Assembly (NCBI GenBank): GCA_902494465.1
Contig: CABUTH010000014.1
Location: 1-20,671 of the forward strand
Reading direction: 5' to 3'
DNA length: 20,671 nucleotides
From: an uncultured Collinsella sp.
Lineage (GTDB): Bacteria; Actinomycetota; Coriobacteriia; Coriobacteriales; Coriobacteriaceae
Shown one piece after another: positions 6,826 through 13,588 of the stretch; positions within the stretch are counted from its first letter, which is position 1, and each line of letters opens with the position of its first letter. The notes beneath the pieces were generated by a model. It made no database searches, was not told the DNA's origin, and saw only the letters and a program-made list of their open reading frames with translations. The translations under genes were made by a program, and so were the position numbers.

Positions 6826-6910
6826 TCACTGCTAGATTACCTAAGACTATCTCTCTAGCCTACTTTCTCTTTAGAGAGACATTTAGAGAGACGAGCGTAA
6901 TCTCTCTAAC
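6720..6910. repeat. Cluster of about ten TCTCTCTA / TAGAGAGA boxes
   Basis: Boxes begin at 6720, 6742 (variant), 6762, 6772, 6794, 6806, 6850, 6870, 6882 and 6901, in both orientations. Two pairs (6794/6806 and 6870/6882) are tandem with an exact 12-base period. ATCTCTCTA and TAGAGAGAT at 6761-6782 form a palindrome with a 4-base centre. The 12-base period and the translation VSLN-VSLK on the minus strand suggest decayed linker coding repeats of the remnant; an array of protein-binding sites is the alternative. Confidence 0.65.
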
Positions 6911-6954
6911 CATGGGTCCTGCTCTCAAAACGCATACACCCCAACCGCACCCTA

Positions 6955-7021
6955 AGTTGCAGTGGATTAGTTCCTGTTTTGCAGCCTATCGGGCATAAAC
7001 AGGAACTATTCCACCGCAACT
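6955..7021. repeat. Long stem-loop, 25-base arms
   Basis: The arms at 6955-6979 and 6997-7021 pair at 23 of 25 positions around a 17-base loop; key parts are AGTTCCTGTTT and AAACAGGAACT. It does not border an intact gene and has no T tract, so it is more like a palindromic mobile element (MITE or REP type) than a terminator. No coding capacity was seen. Confidence 0.7.
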
Positions 7022-7052
7022 TCGTTTGACGGGCATTGACCCGCAGGCCTGT

Positions 7053-7095
7053 CAAAAAGGGACAGGTTTATTTTGGTAGGTTTTATCTGGGGAAA
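7053..7095. repeat. 43-base dispersed direct repeat, copy 2
   Basis: Second copy of the repeat at 6493-6535 in the same orientation, differing at three positions. It ends just before the terminator of the sugar operon. Confidence 0.7.
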
Positions 7096-7102
7096 CGCAA
7101 AC

Positions 7103-7135
7103 AGGGCCGCGACACCTATATGGCGTCGCGGCCCT
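7103..7135 (-). terminator. Intrinsic terminator of the sugar operon
   Basis: AGGGCCGCGAC (7103-7113) and GTCGCGGCCCT (7125-7135) form a perfect 11-base stem. It is 43 bases after the EIIA stop codon and is followed on the minus strand by GTTTGCGTTT. The plus-strand side also ends in TTTT, so it may work in both directions. Confidence 0.75.
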
Positions 7136-7177
7136 TTTCCTTGGAGAAGGATCGATTGATTGAACGGGACGACCGTT

Positions 7178-7630
7178 CTAGTCTTCGAGTCCACTATTGA
7201 TGAGCTCCGCAATCTCAACGGGATCGGTGCTCGCGCGCACCTTGTCACGGAAGCCGGCGTCCATCAGCATCACGGCAGCCTTGGAGAGCAGACGCAGATG
7301 CGTGGTTCCAGCCTCGCCGGCGGGCACATACAGCGCGAGCGCAACATCGACGGGCACCCCATCGAAGCTCGGCCATTCAACGGGCTCGGCCAGTTTAAGC
7401 ACGGCAACACCCGGCGTGTGGATCGCGTCGCTTTTGGCATGCGGAACGGCAAAACCGGCGACGAGGCCGGTCTCGGCCTCGTTCTCGCGGGCAATAAAGG
7501 CAGCCTCTACGGCAGATGCGTCATCGGCAAAGCCGAGCTCGATGGCCTGCTCGGACAAATAATGCAGAGCGTCCTCGCGCGAGGCGGCGGTATACCCGAT
7601 CGTCACTTGGTTGGCAGATACAAATCCCAT
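7178..7630 (-). CDS. PTS sugar transporter subunit EIIA, fructose/mannitol type
   Basis: A 150-residue EIIA of the fructose-mannitol family. Phospho-HPr would phosphorylate H64 in the motif AVPHAKSDAI (61-70), and the phosphate then passes to the cysteine of EIIB. A second conserved histidine-containing segment, TTHLRLLSKAA (109-119), fits the active-site region of the family. It is a soluble cytoplasmic protein. The gene is the last of the operon, 11 bases after the transketolase C gene, with an AGGAAGG site before the ATG. Its partner EIIBC is encoded at the other end of the same operon, which itself contains no EIIA domain, so together they make one complete permease. HPr and enzyme I are not in the window. 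Confidence 0.93.
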   Translation of the reverse strand: MGFVSANQVTIGYTAASREDALHYLSEQAIELGFADDASAVEAAFIARENEAETGLVAGFAVPHAKSDAIHTPGVAVLKLAEPVEWPSFDGVPVDVALALYVPAGEAGTTHLRLLSKAAVMLMDAGFRDKVRASTDPVEIAELINSGLED

Positions 7631-7641
7631 GGAAACCTTCC

Positions 7642-8580
7642 TTACAACACAGACCTGACCGCAGCTTCGATGCCGTCGGCGTCCAAACCGTACTTATGCA
7701 GCAAATCGACCGCAGGGCCGGACTCGCCGTACACATCGTGCACGCCGACGCGACGCATCGGCACTGGATGCTGCTCCGCGAGCACCGAGGCAACGGCCTC
7801 GCCAAGACCGCCGATAATCGAATGCTCCTCGGCAGTGACCACGCGACCGGTCTTCTTGGCGCTGGCAACCACCAGGCGCTCATCGAGCGGCTTGATCGTG
7901 TGCATGTTGATGACCTCGGCATCGATGCCATCGGCAGCGAGCGCCTCGGCAGCCTCAAGCGCCTCGGCGACCATGAGGCCGCATGCGACGATAGTCACAT
8001 CGGACCCCTCGCGCACGACCACGCCGCGACCAATCTTGAACTCATAGCCCTCGTGGTCGTTGATGACCGGTGTTGCCAGACGGCCGAAGCGCATATAGAC
8101 TGGCCCCTCAAACTCATAGGCGGCGCGCACGCAAGCGCGAGCCTCGATGTCATCGGCGGGAACGATCACCGTCATATCTGGGATCGTGCGCATGAGCGCG
8201 ATGTCCTCGCAGCACTGATGTGTGGCGCCGTCTTCACCGACCGAGATACCCGCATGCGTGGCGCCGATTTTGACGTTGAGGTGCGGATAGCCGATGGAGT
8301 TGCGCACCTGCTCGTACGCGCGGCCGGCGGCGAACATGGCAAAGGTGCTCGCAAAGGCGACGTGGCCCGTGGTTGCAATGCCGGCGGCAAGCCCCATCAA
8401 GTTGCTCTCGGCAATGCCGGCATCGTAGAAGCGCTCAGGGTGCGCAGCCTTAAACTTACCGGTCTGCGTGGCGGCGGCCAGGTCGGCATCGAGCACTACA
8501 AAGTCATCGTGCTCATTGCCCAGCTCGACAAGTGCCTCGCCATAGCTAACGCGCGTGGCGACTATCTTGACGTCTGCCAT
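7642..8580 (-). CDS. Transketolase, C-terminal subunit (pyrimidine-binding and C-terminal domains)
   Basis: A 312-residue protein corresponding to the second half of a normal transketolase. The pyrimidine-binding domain includes the conserved glutamate that activates thiamine diphosphate, E58 in GIAESNLMGLAAGIA. The C-terminal domain begins at about residue 190 (GSDVTIVACG). With the N-terminal subunit it transfers two-carbon ketol units between sugar phosphates in the non-oxidative pentose phosphate pathway. Its ATG overlaps the stop of the N-terminal gene in the sequence TAATG, a classic arrangement for translational coupling and equal amounts of both halves. Two-gene transketolases are common in anaerobes and archaea; some take special substrates, such as apulose 4-phosphate or sulfofructose, so the true acceptor is not fixed by sequence alone. 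Confidence 0.92.
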   Translation of the reverse strand: MADVKIVATRVSYGEALVELGNEHDDFVVLDADLAAATQTGKFKAAHPERFYDAGIAESNLMGLAAGIATTGHVAFASTFAMFAAGRAYEQVRNSIGYPHLNVKIGATHAGISVGEDGATHQCCEDIALMRTIPDMTVIVPADDIEARACVRAAYEFEGPVYMRFGRLATPVINDHEGYEFKIGRGVVVREGSDVTIVACGLMVAEALEAAEALAADGIDAEVINMHTIKPLDERLVVASAKKTGRVVTAEEHSIIGGLGEAVASVLAEQHPVPMRRVGVHDVYGESGPAVDLLHKYGLDADGIEAAVRSVL

Positions 8581-9410
8581 TAGAGCTCCTCCCCTGCTGC
8601 TGCGAGCTCGGCCATGGCCTGCTCAAACTGTTCATCGTTGGGTGCCTTGCCGTGCCAGCCCACCTGGTTTTCCATAAAGGAGACGCCCTTGCCCTTCACC
8701 GTCTCGGCGATAATGGCCACGGGCGAGTCGCTCACTTTGCGAGCCTCGGCAAAGGCGGCGGCAATCTGCGCCATGTCGTTACCGTCGGCGAGCTCGATCA
8801 CATGCCACTTAAAGGCGCGGAACTTGTCAGCGAGCGGCATGGCCGAGTTGACTTCATCGATCGTGCCGTCAATCTGCAAGCCGTTGTGGTCGACGACGGC
8901 AACAAGATTGTCGAGCGCATGGTTGCCGGCGAACATGGCCGCCTCCCACACCTGGCCTTCCTCGCACTCACCGTCGCCCAGCAACGTGTAGACACGGTAG
9001 CCGTCGCCCCAGTGCTTAGCGGCAAGCGCCATTCCAACTGCAGCAGAGATGCCCTGACCGAGCGATCCGGTGGACATATCGATGCCAGGGGCGTCGTTCA
9101 TGTTGGGATGGCCCTGCAGTCGGCTGCCAATATGACGGAGCGTCTCGAGCTCTTCGACGGGAAAATAGCCGCGATTTGCCAACACCGAATACTGGCCCGG
9201 CGCCGCGTGACCCTTGGAGAGCACAAAGCGATCGCGATCGGCCTTGTGAGGGTCGGCAGGATCGATATTCATTTCCTCAAAGTACAGATACGTCATGATG
9301 TCGGCAGCACCGAGCGATCCACCCGGGTGTCCCGACTTGGCCGCGTGAACCGCAGTCACGACACCCTTCCTGACCTCATTGGCGACCTTCGCCAGCTCCT
9401 GGTTGGTCAT
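8580..9410 (-). CDS. Transketolase, N-terminal subunit (thiamine diphosphate-binding)
   Basis: A 276-residue protein equal to the first domain of transketolase. Visible motifs: GHPGGSLGAADI (27-38), SKGHAAPGQY (65-74), and the thiamine diphosphate/metal motif beginning GDG at 145-147 and ending with N176 in VVDHN. The start chosen is the ATG at 9410 with an AGAGGA site; an upstream in-frame ATG would add about 20 residues without family resemblance. It is coupled by one base of overlap to the C-terminal subunit downstream, and follows the transaldolase gene by 63 bases. Together with transaldolase it would interconvert fructose 6-phosphate, glyceraldehyde 3-phosphate and C4/C5 phosphates, so this operon links sugar uptake to the pentose phosphate network. 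Confidence 0.93.
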   Translation of the reverse strand: MTNQELAKVANEVRKGVVTAVHAAKSGHPGGSLGAADIMTYLYFEEMNIDPADPHKADRDRFVLSKGHAAPGQYSVLANRGYFPVEELETLRHIGSRLQGHPNMNDAPGIDMSTGSLGQGISAAVGMALAAKHWGDGYRVYTLLGDGECEEGQVWEAAMFAGNHALDNLVAVVDHNGLQIDGTIDEVNSAMPLADKFRAFKWHVIELADGNDMAQIAAAFAEARKVSDSPVAIIAETVKGKGVSFMENQVGWHGKAPNDEQFEQAMAELAAAGEEL

Positions 9411-9473
9411 ACGAATTCCTCTCTTGAGAACAACCCCGGCACCGGATGACGCGATGCCGGGGCAATCCACTCG

Positions 9474-10157
9474 TTAAGCCTGAGCGACGACCTTCTGCCA
9501 GTCAGCCTCAAAAGAGGCGAGGCCCTGGTCGGTCAGCGGATGATGCAGGCACTTCTTGAGAGCGGCCATGGGCACGGTCGCAATATCGGCACCGAGTAGC
9601 GCGGCCTGGGTCACGTGGTTGGGCGTACGAACCGAGGCGGTGATGATCTCGACGGTGTCGTCGACGTTCTTGCCCGTCCAGTCGTAGTTCTTAATGCAGG
9701 TCACGACGTTGTCGAGCTGCGAGATACCGTCCTCGGCGATGTCATCGAAACGACCGACAAACGGGCTGATGTAGCGAGCACCGGCATTGGCGGCCATAAG
9801 GGCCTGCGTCGGCGAGAAGACGAGCGTCATGTTGACGCGCACGCCAGCATCGGCCAGCGCACGGCAGGCGGCAAGGCCGGCCTCGCACACGGGAAGCTTG
9901 ACCACGATGTTGGGGGCGAGGGCGGCAAGGCGCTTGCCCTCCTCGATCATACCCTCGGCAGTGGTCGCGGTGGACTCGGCGGAAACGGGCAGGCCCTCGC
10001 AGAGCTCGGCAATCTTGAGCATATGCGGCTCAAAGTCGGCAAGCTTGCCGCCGGTCTTGGCGTACAGGGACGGGTTGGTGGTAACACCGGCCAGGCAGCC
10101 CCAGCTCTTGGCCTCGGCGATCTCGTCCAGATTGGCGGTATCGATAAAGAACTTCAT
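9474..10157 (-). CDS. tal: Short transaldolase (TalC/fructose-6-phosphate aldolase family)
   Basis: A 227-residue TIM-barrel class I aldolase of the small transaldolase/FSA family. The Schiff-base lysine is K87 in NIVVKLPV. Other family segments are GVTTNPSLYAKTGG (24-37) and TATTAEGM (63-70). Annotation pipelines may call it fructose-6-phosphate aldolase, but two discriminating positions point to transaldolase: E61 (glutamine in the E. coli FSA protein) and F133 in SPFVGRFD (tyrosine in FSA). In the literature a Phe-to-Tyr change at this position gives transaldolase FSA activity. So dihydroxyacetone transfer between fructose 6-phosphate and erythrose 4-phosphate is more likely than free aldol cleavage. 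The start is the ATG at 10157 with an AAGGGG site; a second ATG 15 bases upstream is less well placed. Its neighbours, two transketolase halves, support this role. Confidence 0.88.
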   Translation of the reverse strand: MKFFIDTANLDEIAEAKSWGCLAGVTTNPSLYAKTGGKLADFEPHMLKIAELCEGLPVSAESTATTAEGMIEEGKRLAALAPNIVVKLPVCEAGLAACRALADAGVRVNMTLVFSPTQALMAANAGARYISPFVGRFDDIAEDGISQLDNVVTCIKNYDWTGKNVDDTVEIITASVRTPNHVTQAALLGADIATVPMAALKKCLHHPLTDQGLASFEADWQKVVAQA

Positions 10158-10195
10158 GGTGAACCCCTTCAAAGGAAGCTAAAACTCAAAAGAAT

Positions 10196-10262
10196 GGGAC
10201 AAAGGGACTGCCCCTTTGTCCCATGTGCCGGGCCTGCAGCTGGGACATGCCCCAGGCCCGGC
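10196..10262. repeat. Two adjacent hairpins inside the sugar operon
   Basis: GGGACAAAGGG / CCCTTTGTCCC (10196-10222, 5-base loop) and GCCGGGCCTG / CAGGCCCGGC (10227-10262, 16-base loop) are perfect stems lying between the GatZ-like and transaldolase genes. On the minus strand the first is followed by ATTCTTTTGAGTTTT, so partial termination or mRNA protection between operon halves is possible. The GGGAC motif resembles the dispersed repeats elsewhere in the window. Confidence 0.6.
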
Positions 10263-10281
10263 GTCGCGTAGGAAAAGCTAC

Positions 10282-11556
10282 TTACTCGGCAAGAGCGGCC
10301 TCGATGCGGCTCGTGACGCCCTTGAGGTTAAGACCGACGACGTACTGCTTGATCGGGCGCTTGATGTGCTCAATCACAAAGCGCTTGCCGTCGATGTCCT
10401 GGGCAGCGAGGTTGCGATAGAGCTTCTCGACCTGCTCCTTGACCTCGGAATCGTTAAAGGCGTAGTGGCCGGAGACATCCAGAATCTTCAGGCTGAGCTC
10501 GTCGTCGGCCAGAATGTCGTCAACCTGCAGGTTAACGTCGTCGCCGGTCATCCACTTGCGCCAACGCTCGGTCTTGATAGCCTTGACCAGCAGCGTGTGA
10601 TACAGGTCGGAGGGATCGTCGCACAGGCCGTTGTCGACCAGAATCTGCTCGGTAGCGCAGAGCTTGAGGTAGGCGCGGGTCTCCTCGGTGCCGTACTGAG
10701 GGGCGACATTGGAGGCCGTCACGTGAGCCGGGATGTGCTCGAGCAGCGTTGCGTCATCCAGATAGTCGGCGTTGTGCTCCTTCAGGCCCACGCCGTAGCG
10801 TTTTGCCATGTCGGCGAGCTCGCGGGCGTTCTTAAAGTTGTAATGGCCAACCTGCTCGGTCCAACGGGTAAGCGTGCCGGTCTGACCGACGATAAAGGTG
10901 GGCATGGGGCAGCCGCGCTTCTCGAGCTCGGGCTGCAGCTGAGAAATGAACTCCTCGTACTTATCGGTAGAGGTCAAGCCGCCATTGGTCTCCTCGGTAC
11001 CGACCTCATAGGCGACCTCGGGCAGGTTATGCTCGCGACGATACTGCTCAAGGTAGTCGATAAGATCGATCGTGCGGCGAAGAACCACGTCGAGCGGAAT
11101 AACCTTGCCGATCTGATAGGGGTCCTTGGTGGGGTCGACCATCAGCAGGTCAAAGCCTGCCTCCATGTCGGCAACGAAGGACTTGCGGGCGAGCTCCATG
11201 GCCTCGTCCTCGGGCAGGTGGGCGTTACGCTCCTCGTCGCGCTGCCACGGACCGCCGTGATCGCGGCACAGGTAGTACGGGCCGGTGTAACCCACCTCGT
11301 CGGCAACCTTCTTGATGTCGGCGGCAAAGCGCGTCTGGTCCCAACCGTTGACGTAGCCGGCGCCCATCTCGTCCATATCGACCTGGTTGCGGCTGGCGAT
11401 AAACATGGGCGGGAAATCCTCGTCCTTGGCAAGCTCGAACACGGCCTGAATCAGGTTGGGGCTCATGGGGCCAATGCCGACCATGGTTGCGTGATCGCCG
11501 CTATCCTGCAGCTTGAGCATGCCCTGAACGGCCTGGCGGATGGTGAGGTTGGACAT
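10282..11556 (-). CDS. GatZ/KbaZ-like protein (tagatose-bisphosphate aldolase 'non-catalytic subunit' family; possible ketohexose-phosphate epimerase)
   Basis: A 424-residue protein of the GatZ/KbaZ family. Family-like segments include SRNQVDMDEMGAGYVNGWDQ (55-74), matching the conserved NQV-GYTGMTPADF region of GatZ, and CRDHGGPW (97-104), matching GGDHLGPN. In enteric bacteria GatZ and KbaZ stabilise a separate class II aldolase (GatY/KbaY) that cleaves tagatose 1,6-bisphosphate. No such catalytic subunit and no phosphofructokinase-like kinase is in this operon. Lone members from some thermophiles have been reported to convert fructose 6-phosphate and tagatose 6-phosphate by 4-epimerisation, from memory. 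That would suit this operon well: a PTS upstream, transaldolase and transketolase downstream. The start has a GGAG site seven bases away. Family membership is firm; the reaction is inference. Confidence 0.85.
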   Translation of the reverse strand: MSNLTIRQAVQGMLKLQDSGDHATMVGIGPMSPNLIQAVFELAKDEDFPPMFIASRNQVDMDEMGAGYVNGWDQTRFAADIKKVADEVGYTGPYYLCRDHGGPWQRDEERNAHLPEDEAMELARKSFVADMEAGFDLLMVDPTKDPYQIGKVIPLDVVLRRTIDLIDYLEQYRREHNLPEVAYEVGTEETNGGLTSTDKYEEFISQLQPELEKRGCPMPTFIVGQTGTLTRWTEQVGHYNFKNARELADMAKRYGVGLKEHNADYLDDATLLEHIPAHVTASNVAPQYGTEETRAYLKLCATEQILVDNGLCDDPSDLYHTLLVKAIKTERWRKWMTGDDVNLQVDDILADDELSLKILDVSGHYAFNDSEVKEQVEKLYRNLAAQDIDGKRFVIEHIKRPIKQYVVGLNLKGVTSRIEAALAE

Positions 11557-11625
11557 TTTGTTCTCCTTCTCCAGAGGATTTTTGACAAAAGTTCCCTGGG
11601 ACCCAGATGTGGGCCCTATCAGTAC

Positions 11626-11685
11626 GGATGGATTTTGTTGTGTAGGGGCGGTTGTGCGGAGTCAAATCCATCCCTCCGCACAACC
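11626..11685 (-). promoter_or_regulatory. Interleaved complementary segments between EIIBC and GatZ-like genes (candidate RNA switch or attenuator)
   Basis: In minus-strand order the spacer reads GGTTGTGCGGAG (11685-11674), GGATGGATTT (11673-11664), GA, CTCCGCACAACC (11661-11650), 14 bases, then AAATCCATCC (11635-11626). The first pairs perfectly with the third (12 bp) and the second with the fourth (10 bp). Because the pairs interleave, they can form either of two exclusive hairpins or part of a pseudoknot. This is seen directly; regulatory function is inferred. Confidence 0.55.
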
Positions 11686-11700
11686 GGAGTCCTTAAAGGT

Positions 11701-13173
11701 TTACTTGGCCTGCTTATCGAGCGTGGGCTTCATGGCAATCAGGATTGCAGCGGCGACCACGGAGCCAATCACGATGTCCAGGCAGAACAGCGCGACGTTG
11801 TTGGTGGCAAGGGCGACGATAAAGCCACCGTGTGGGACGTAGCAGTCGATACCCTGGAAGGCGGCGAGTGCCGCACCCACGGCAGAGCCGATGCAGATGC
11901 CGGGCAGGGTGTGGCCAAGGTCCTTGACCGCGAAGGGGATAGCGCCCTCGGTGATGCCGATGCAGCCCATGAACAGTGCGGAGATACCCATCTGGCGATC
12001 GGCGTCATCGAACTTGTTCTTGGCAATGAGCGCTGCAAGACCGCAGGCAATCGGGGGAATGGCGACGGCGACGCGGAACATACCGTTAGGGCCGTAGATG
12101 CCGGAGGCCATGATGGCCATAGTAAAGGTCGAAGCGGTCTTGTTGATGGGGCCACCCATATCGAAGGCGGTCATAACACCAATGACCAGGCCCAGGACGA
12201 CGGCGGAGCCGCCCTGCAGGCTACCGAGCACGCTGGTGAGCCAATCCATCACAAAGCCAAGCGGCGTGGCCAGGATGTAGATGTAGGCCATGCCCAGGAC
12301 GAGCGAGGTCAGAATCGGGATGATCAGGATCGGCATGATGGTCTGGATGGTGTTGTTGACCTTCCAGGTCTTCATCCAGCGGACAAAGTAACCGCAGATG
12401 ACAGCCATGATCATGGCGCCCAAGAAGCCAGTCGAAACGCTGTTGCCGCTCGGGGTGACGACGGCGTTGTTGACCAAGTAGCCCAGGACAAAACCGGGGG
12501 CGAGCGCGGGCTTGCCGGCCATCGAGTAGGCGATGTATGCCGCAAGCACCGGAATCATCATGGAAATGCCGGCCATGCCGATGGTATTAAGGCTCACCAT
12601 CAACGGGTTGGTGACCTCCATACCGCTAGCACCGGCAGTACCGGATGCCAACGAGAAGGCGAGGAACACGCCACCGATAACGACAATGGGGATAAAATAG
12701 GAAACGCCGGTATTGAATGCATTGAGCAGCGTCTTACCCGGATCGGCAAAGATAGACTGCTTGGACGCCGGTGTCGGGGCCTGCGGGGCAGCGGAGACGG
12801 CCTTCTTCTCTGCCTTGGCCTCGGCCTTGGGCGCGTCAACGGCACCGCCCGTCGCCTTGATGATCTCAACAGCCTGGTCGATGATCCTGACCGGATCGGC
12901 GATCACATCGGAAGTACCGACCTTGAGGAACTTGCCCTCGGCCATCTTCTGCTCAAAACGGTCCTCGTTCTCGACACCCACGTCGACGGACTCCAGGACC
13001 AGGTCGGCGGAGTCCACATCTTCCTGCGTGAGCTCATTCTCGATACCCAGGCCACCCTGAGCCTCGACCTTGCACTCGATGCCACGGACGGCGCATTCAT
13101 CCTGAATCGCCTTCTGGGCCATATACGTGTGGGCGATACCCACGGTACAGGCGGCAACGCCTACGATCTTCAT
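11701..13173 (-). CDS. PTS fructose-family transporter, fused EIIB-EIIC
   Basis: A 490-residue PTS permease. The EIIB domain is at residues 1-105 with phosphorylation site C9 in VAACTVGIAHTYMA (the usual FruA sequence has a proline after the cysteine; here it is threonine). An Ala/Pro/Lys-rich linker covers about 110-140, and the EIIC domain follows with some nine or ten membrane segments and the conserved motif DMGGPINKTA. It takes up and phosphorylates a fructose-like sugar at the cytoplasmic membrane. No EIIA domain is fused; the EIIA gene closes the operon at 7178-7630. The start is the ATG at 13173 with a GAGGGA site; the open frame extends upstream but into promoter sequence. The exact sugar (fructose, tagatose or another ketose or polyol) cannot be read from sequence. 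Confidence 0.93.
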   Translation of the reverse strand: MKIVGVAACTVGIAHTYMAQKAIQDECAVRGIECKVEAQGGLGIENELTQEDVDSADLVLESVDVGVENEDRFEQKMAEGKFLKVGTSDVIADPVRIIDQAVEIIKATGGAVDAPKAEAKAEKKAVSAAPQAPTPASKQSIFADPGKTLLNAFNTGVSYFIPIVVIGGVFLAFSLASGTAGASGMEVTNPLMVSLNTIGMAGISMMIPVLAAYIAYSMAGKPALAPGFVLGYLVNNAVVTPSGNSVSTGFLGAMIMAVICGYFVRWMKTWKVNNTIQTIMPILIIPILTSLVLGMAYIYILATPLGFVMDWLTSVLGSLQGGSAVVLGLVIGVMTAFDMGGPINKTASTFTMAIMASGIYGPNGMFRVAVAIPPIACGLAALIAKNKFDDADRQMGISALFMGCIGITEGAIPFAVKDLGHTLPGICIGSAVGAALAAFQGIDCYVPHGGFIVALATNNVALFCLDIVIGSVVAAAILIAMKPTLDKQAK

Positions 13174-13273
13174 TGCTTCCCTCTTTTCATAGAGTTGCGT
13201 GCGCAAGACACCGTTTGCGGAGGCCTCCGGAGCATCCCCTGCCGTTTGGACTTGCTGTCTTTTCGACAAGACC

Positions 13274-13366
13274 AATATAGGTGCTCGTTTTTCTTAATGC
13301 CAGCTTATTTCGGTAAACGAGCAGGTCAGAGCGTTGGTTATGCGATTTAGTTATGCGTTTAACCAA
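13274..13366. promoter_or_regulatory. Divergent control region: operon promoter, inverted repeat and direct repeats
   Basis: The 415-base gap 13174-13588 separates EIIBC from the divergent LacI gene. On the minus strand TATATT (13279-13274) with CTGGCA (13303-13298, spacing 18) makes a plausible promoter for the sugar operon. GCTCGTTT (13283-13290) and AAACGAGC (13315-13322) are a perfect inverted repeat spanning it. Further on, GTTATGCG occurs twice (13337, 13350) inside a TTGGTTA/TAACCAA inverted repeat (13334-13366). These are candidate sites for the LacI-type regulator. I see no gene in the rest of the gap. Confidence 0.5.
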
Positions 13367-13588
13367 AAATGAATCCTGCGATTTTACCCTCGATTTCAAA
13401 AGTCAAGAAGTATTTGATTTTCTCGGTAGACGGCAGATGTGCATGCCGGTCACAAATTTCGACCCCACCCATATACCGCATTTGTTGCATACTCATATGA
13501 AAGGAAAAAGCCGCTCACCGAAGCGTATCCCTCGCCAAGACTCAAAGTCATCATGTTGGAAAATGCTCATCTGTCGGAAGGAGTCGCT

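Noticed and set aside
6720..6910. CRISPR-like array of short repeats
   Set aside because: The units are about 8-10 bases, occur in both orientations and lack regular spacers; there are no cas genes.
7642..9410. Split transketolase as part of a sulfoquinovose (sulfo-transketolase) or apiose pathway
   Set aside because: These pathways use split transketolases, but none of their other genes (sulfoquinovosidase, sulfonate exporter or reductase, apulose kinase) is present; PTS and transaldolase neighbours favour ordinary sugar phosphates.
9474..10157. Naming this gene fructose-6-phosphate aldolase (fsa)
   Set aside because: Glu61 and Phe133 at the discriminating positions favour transaldolase; the family alone does not decide it.
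10216..13350. A 1044-codon open frame on the plus strand opposite the GatZ-like and PTS genes
   Set aside because: It overlaps two well-supported genes in antisense, has no recognisable domain and crosses intergenic structures. It is a composition artefact.
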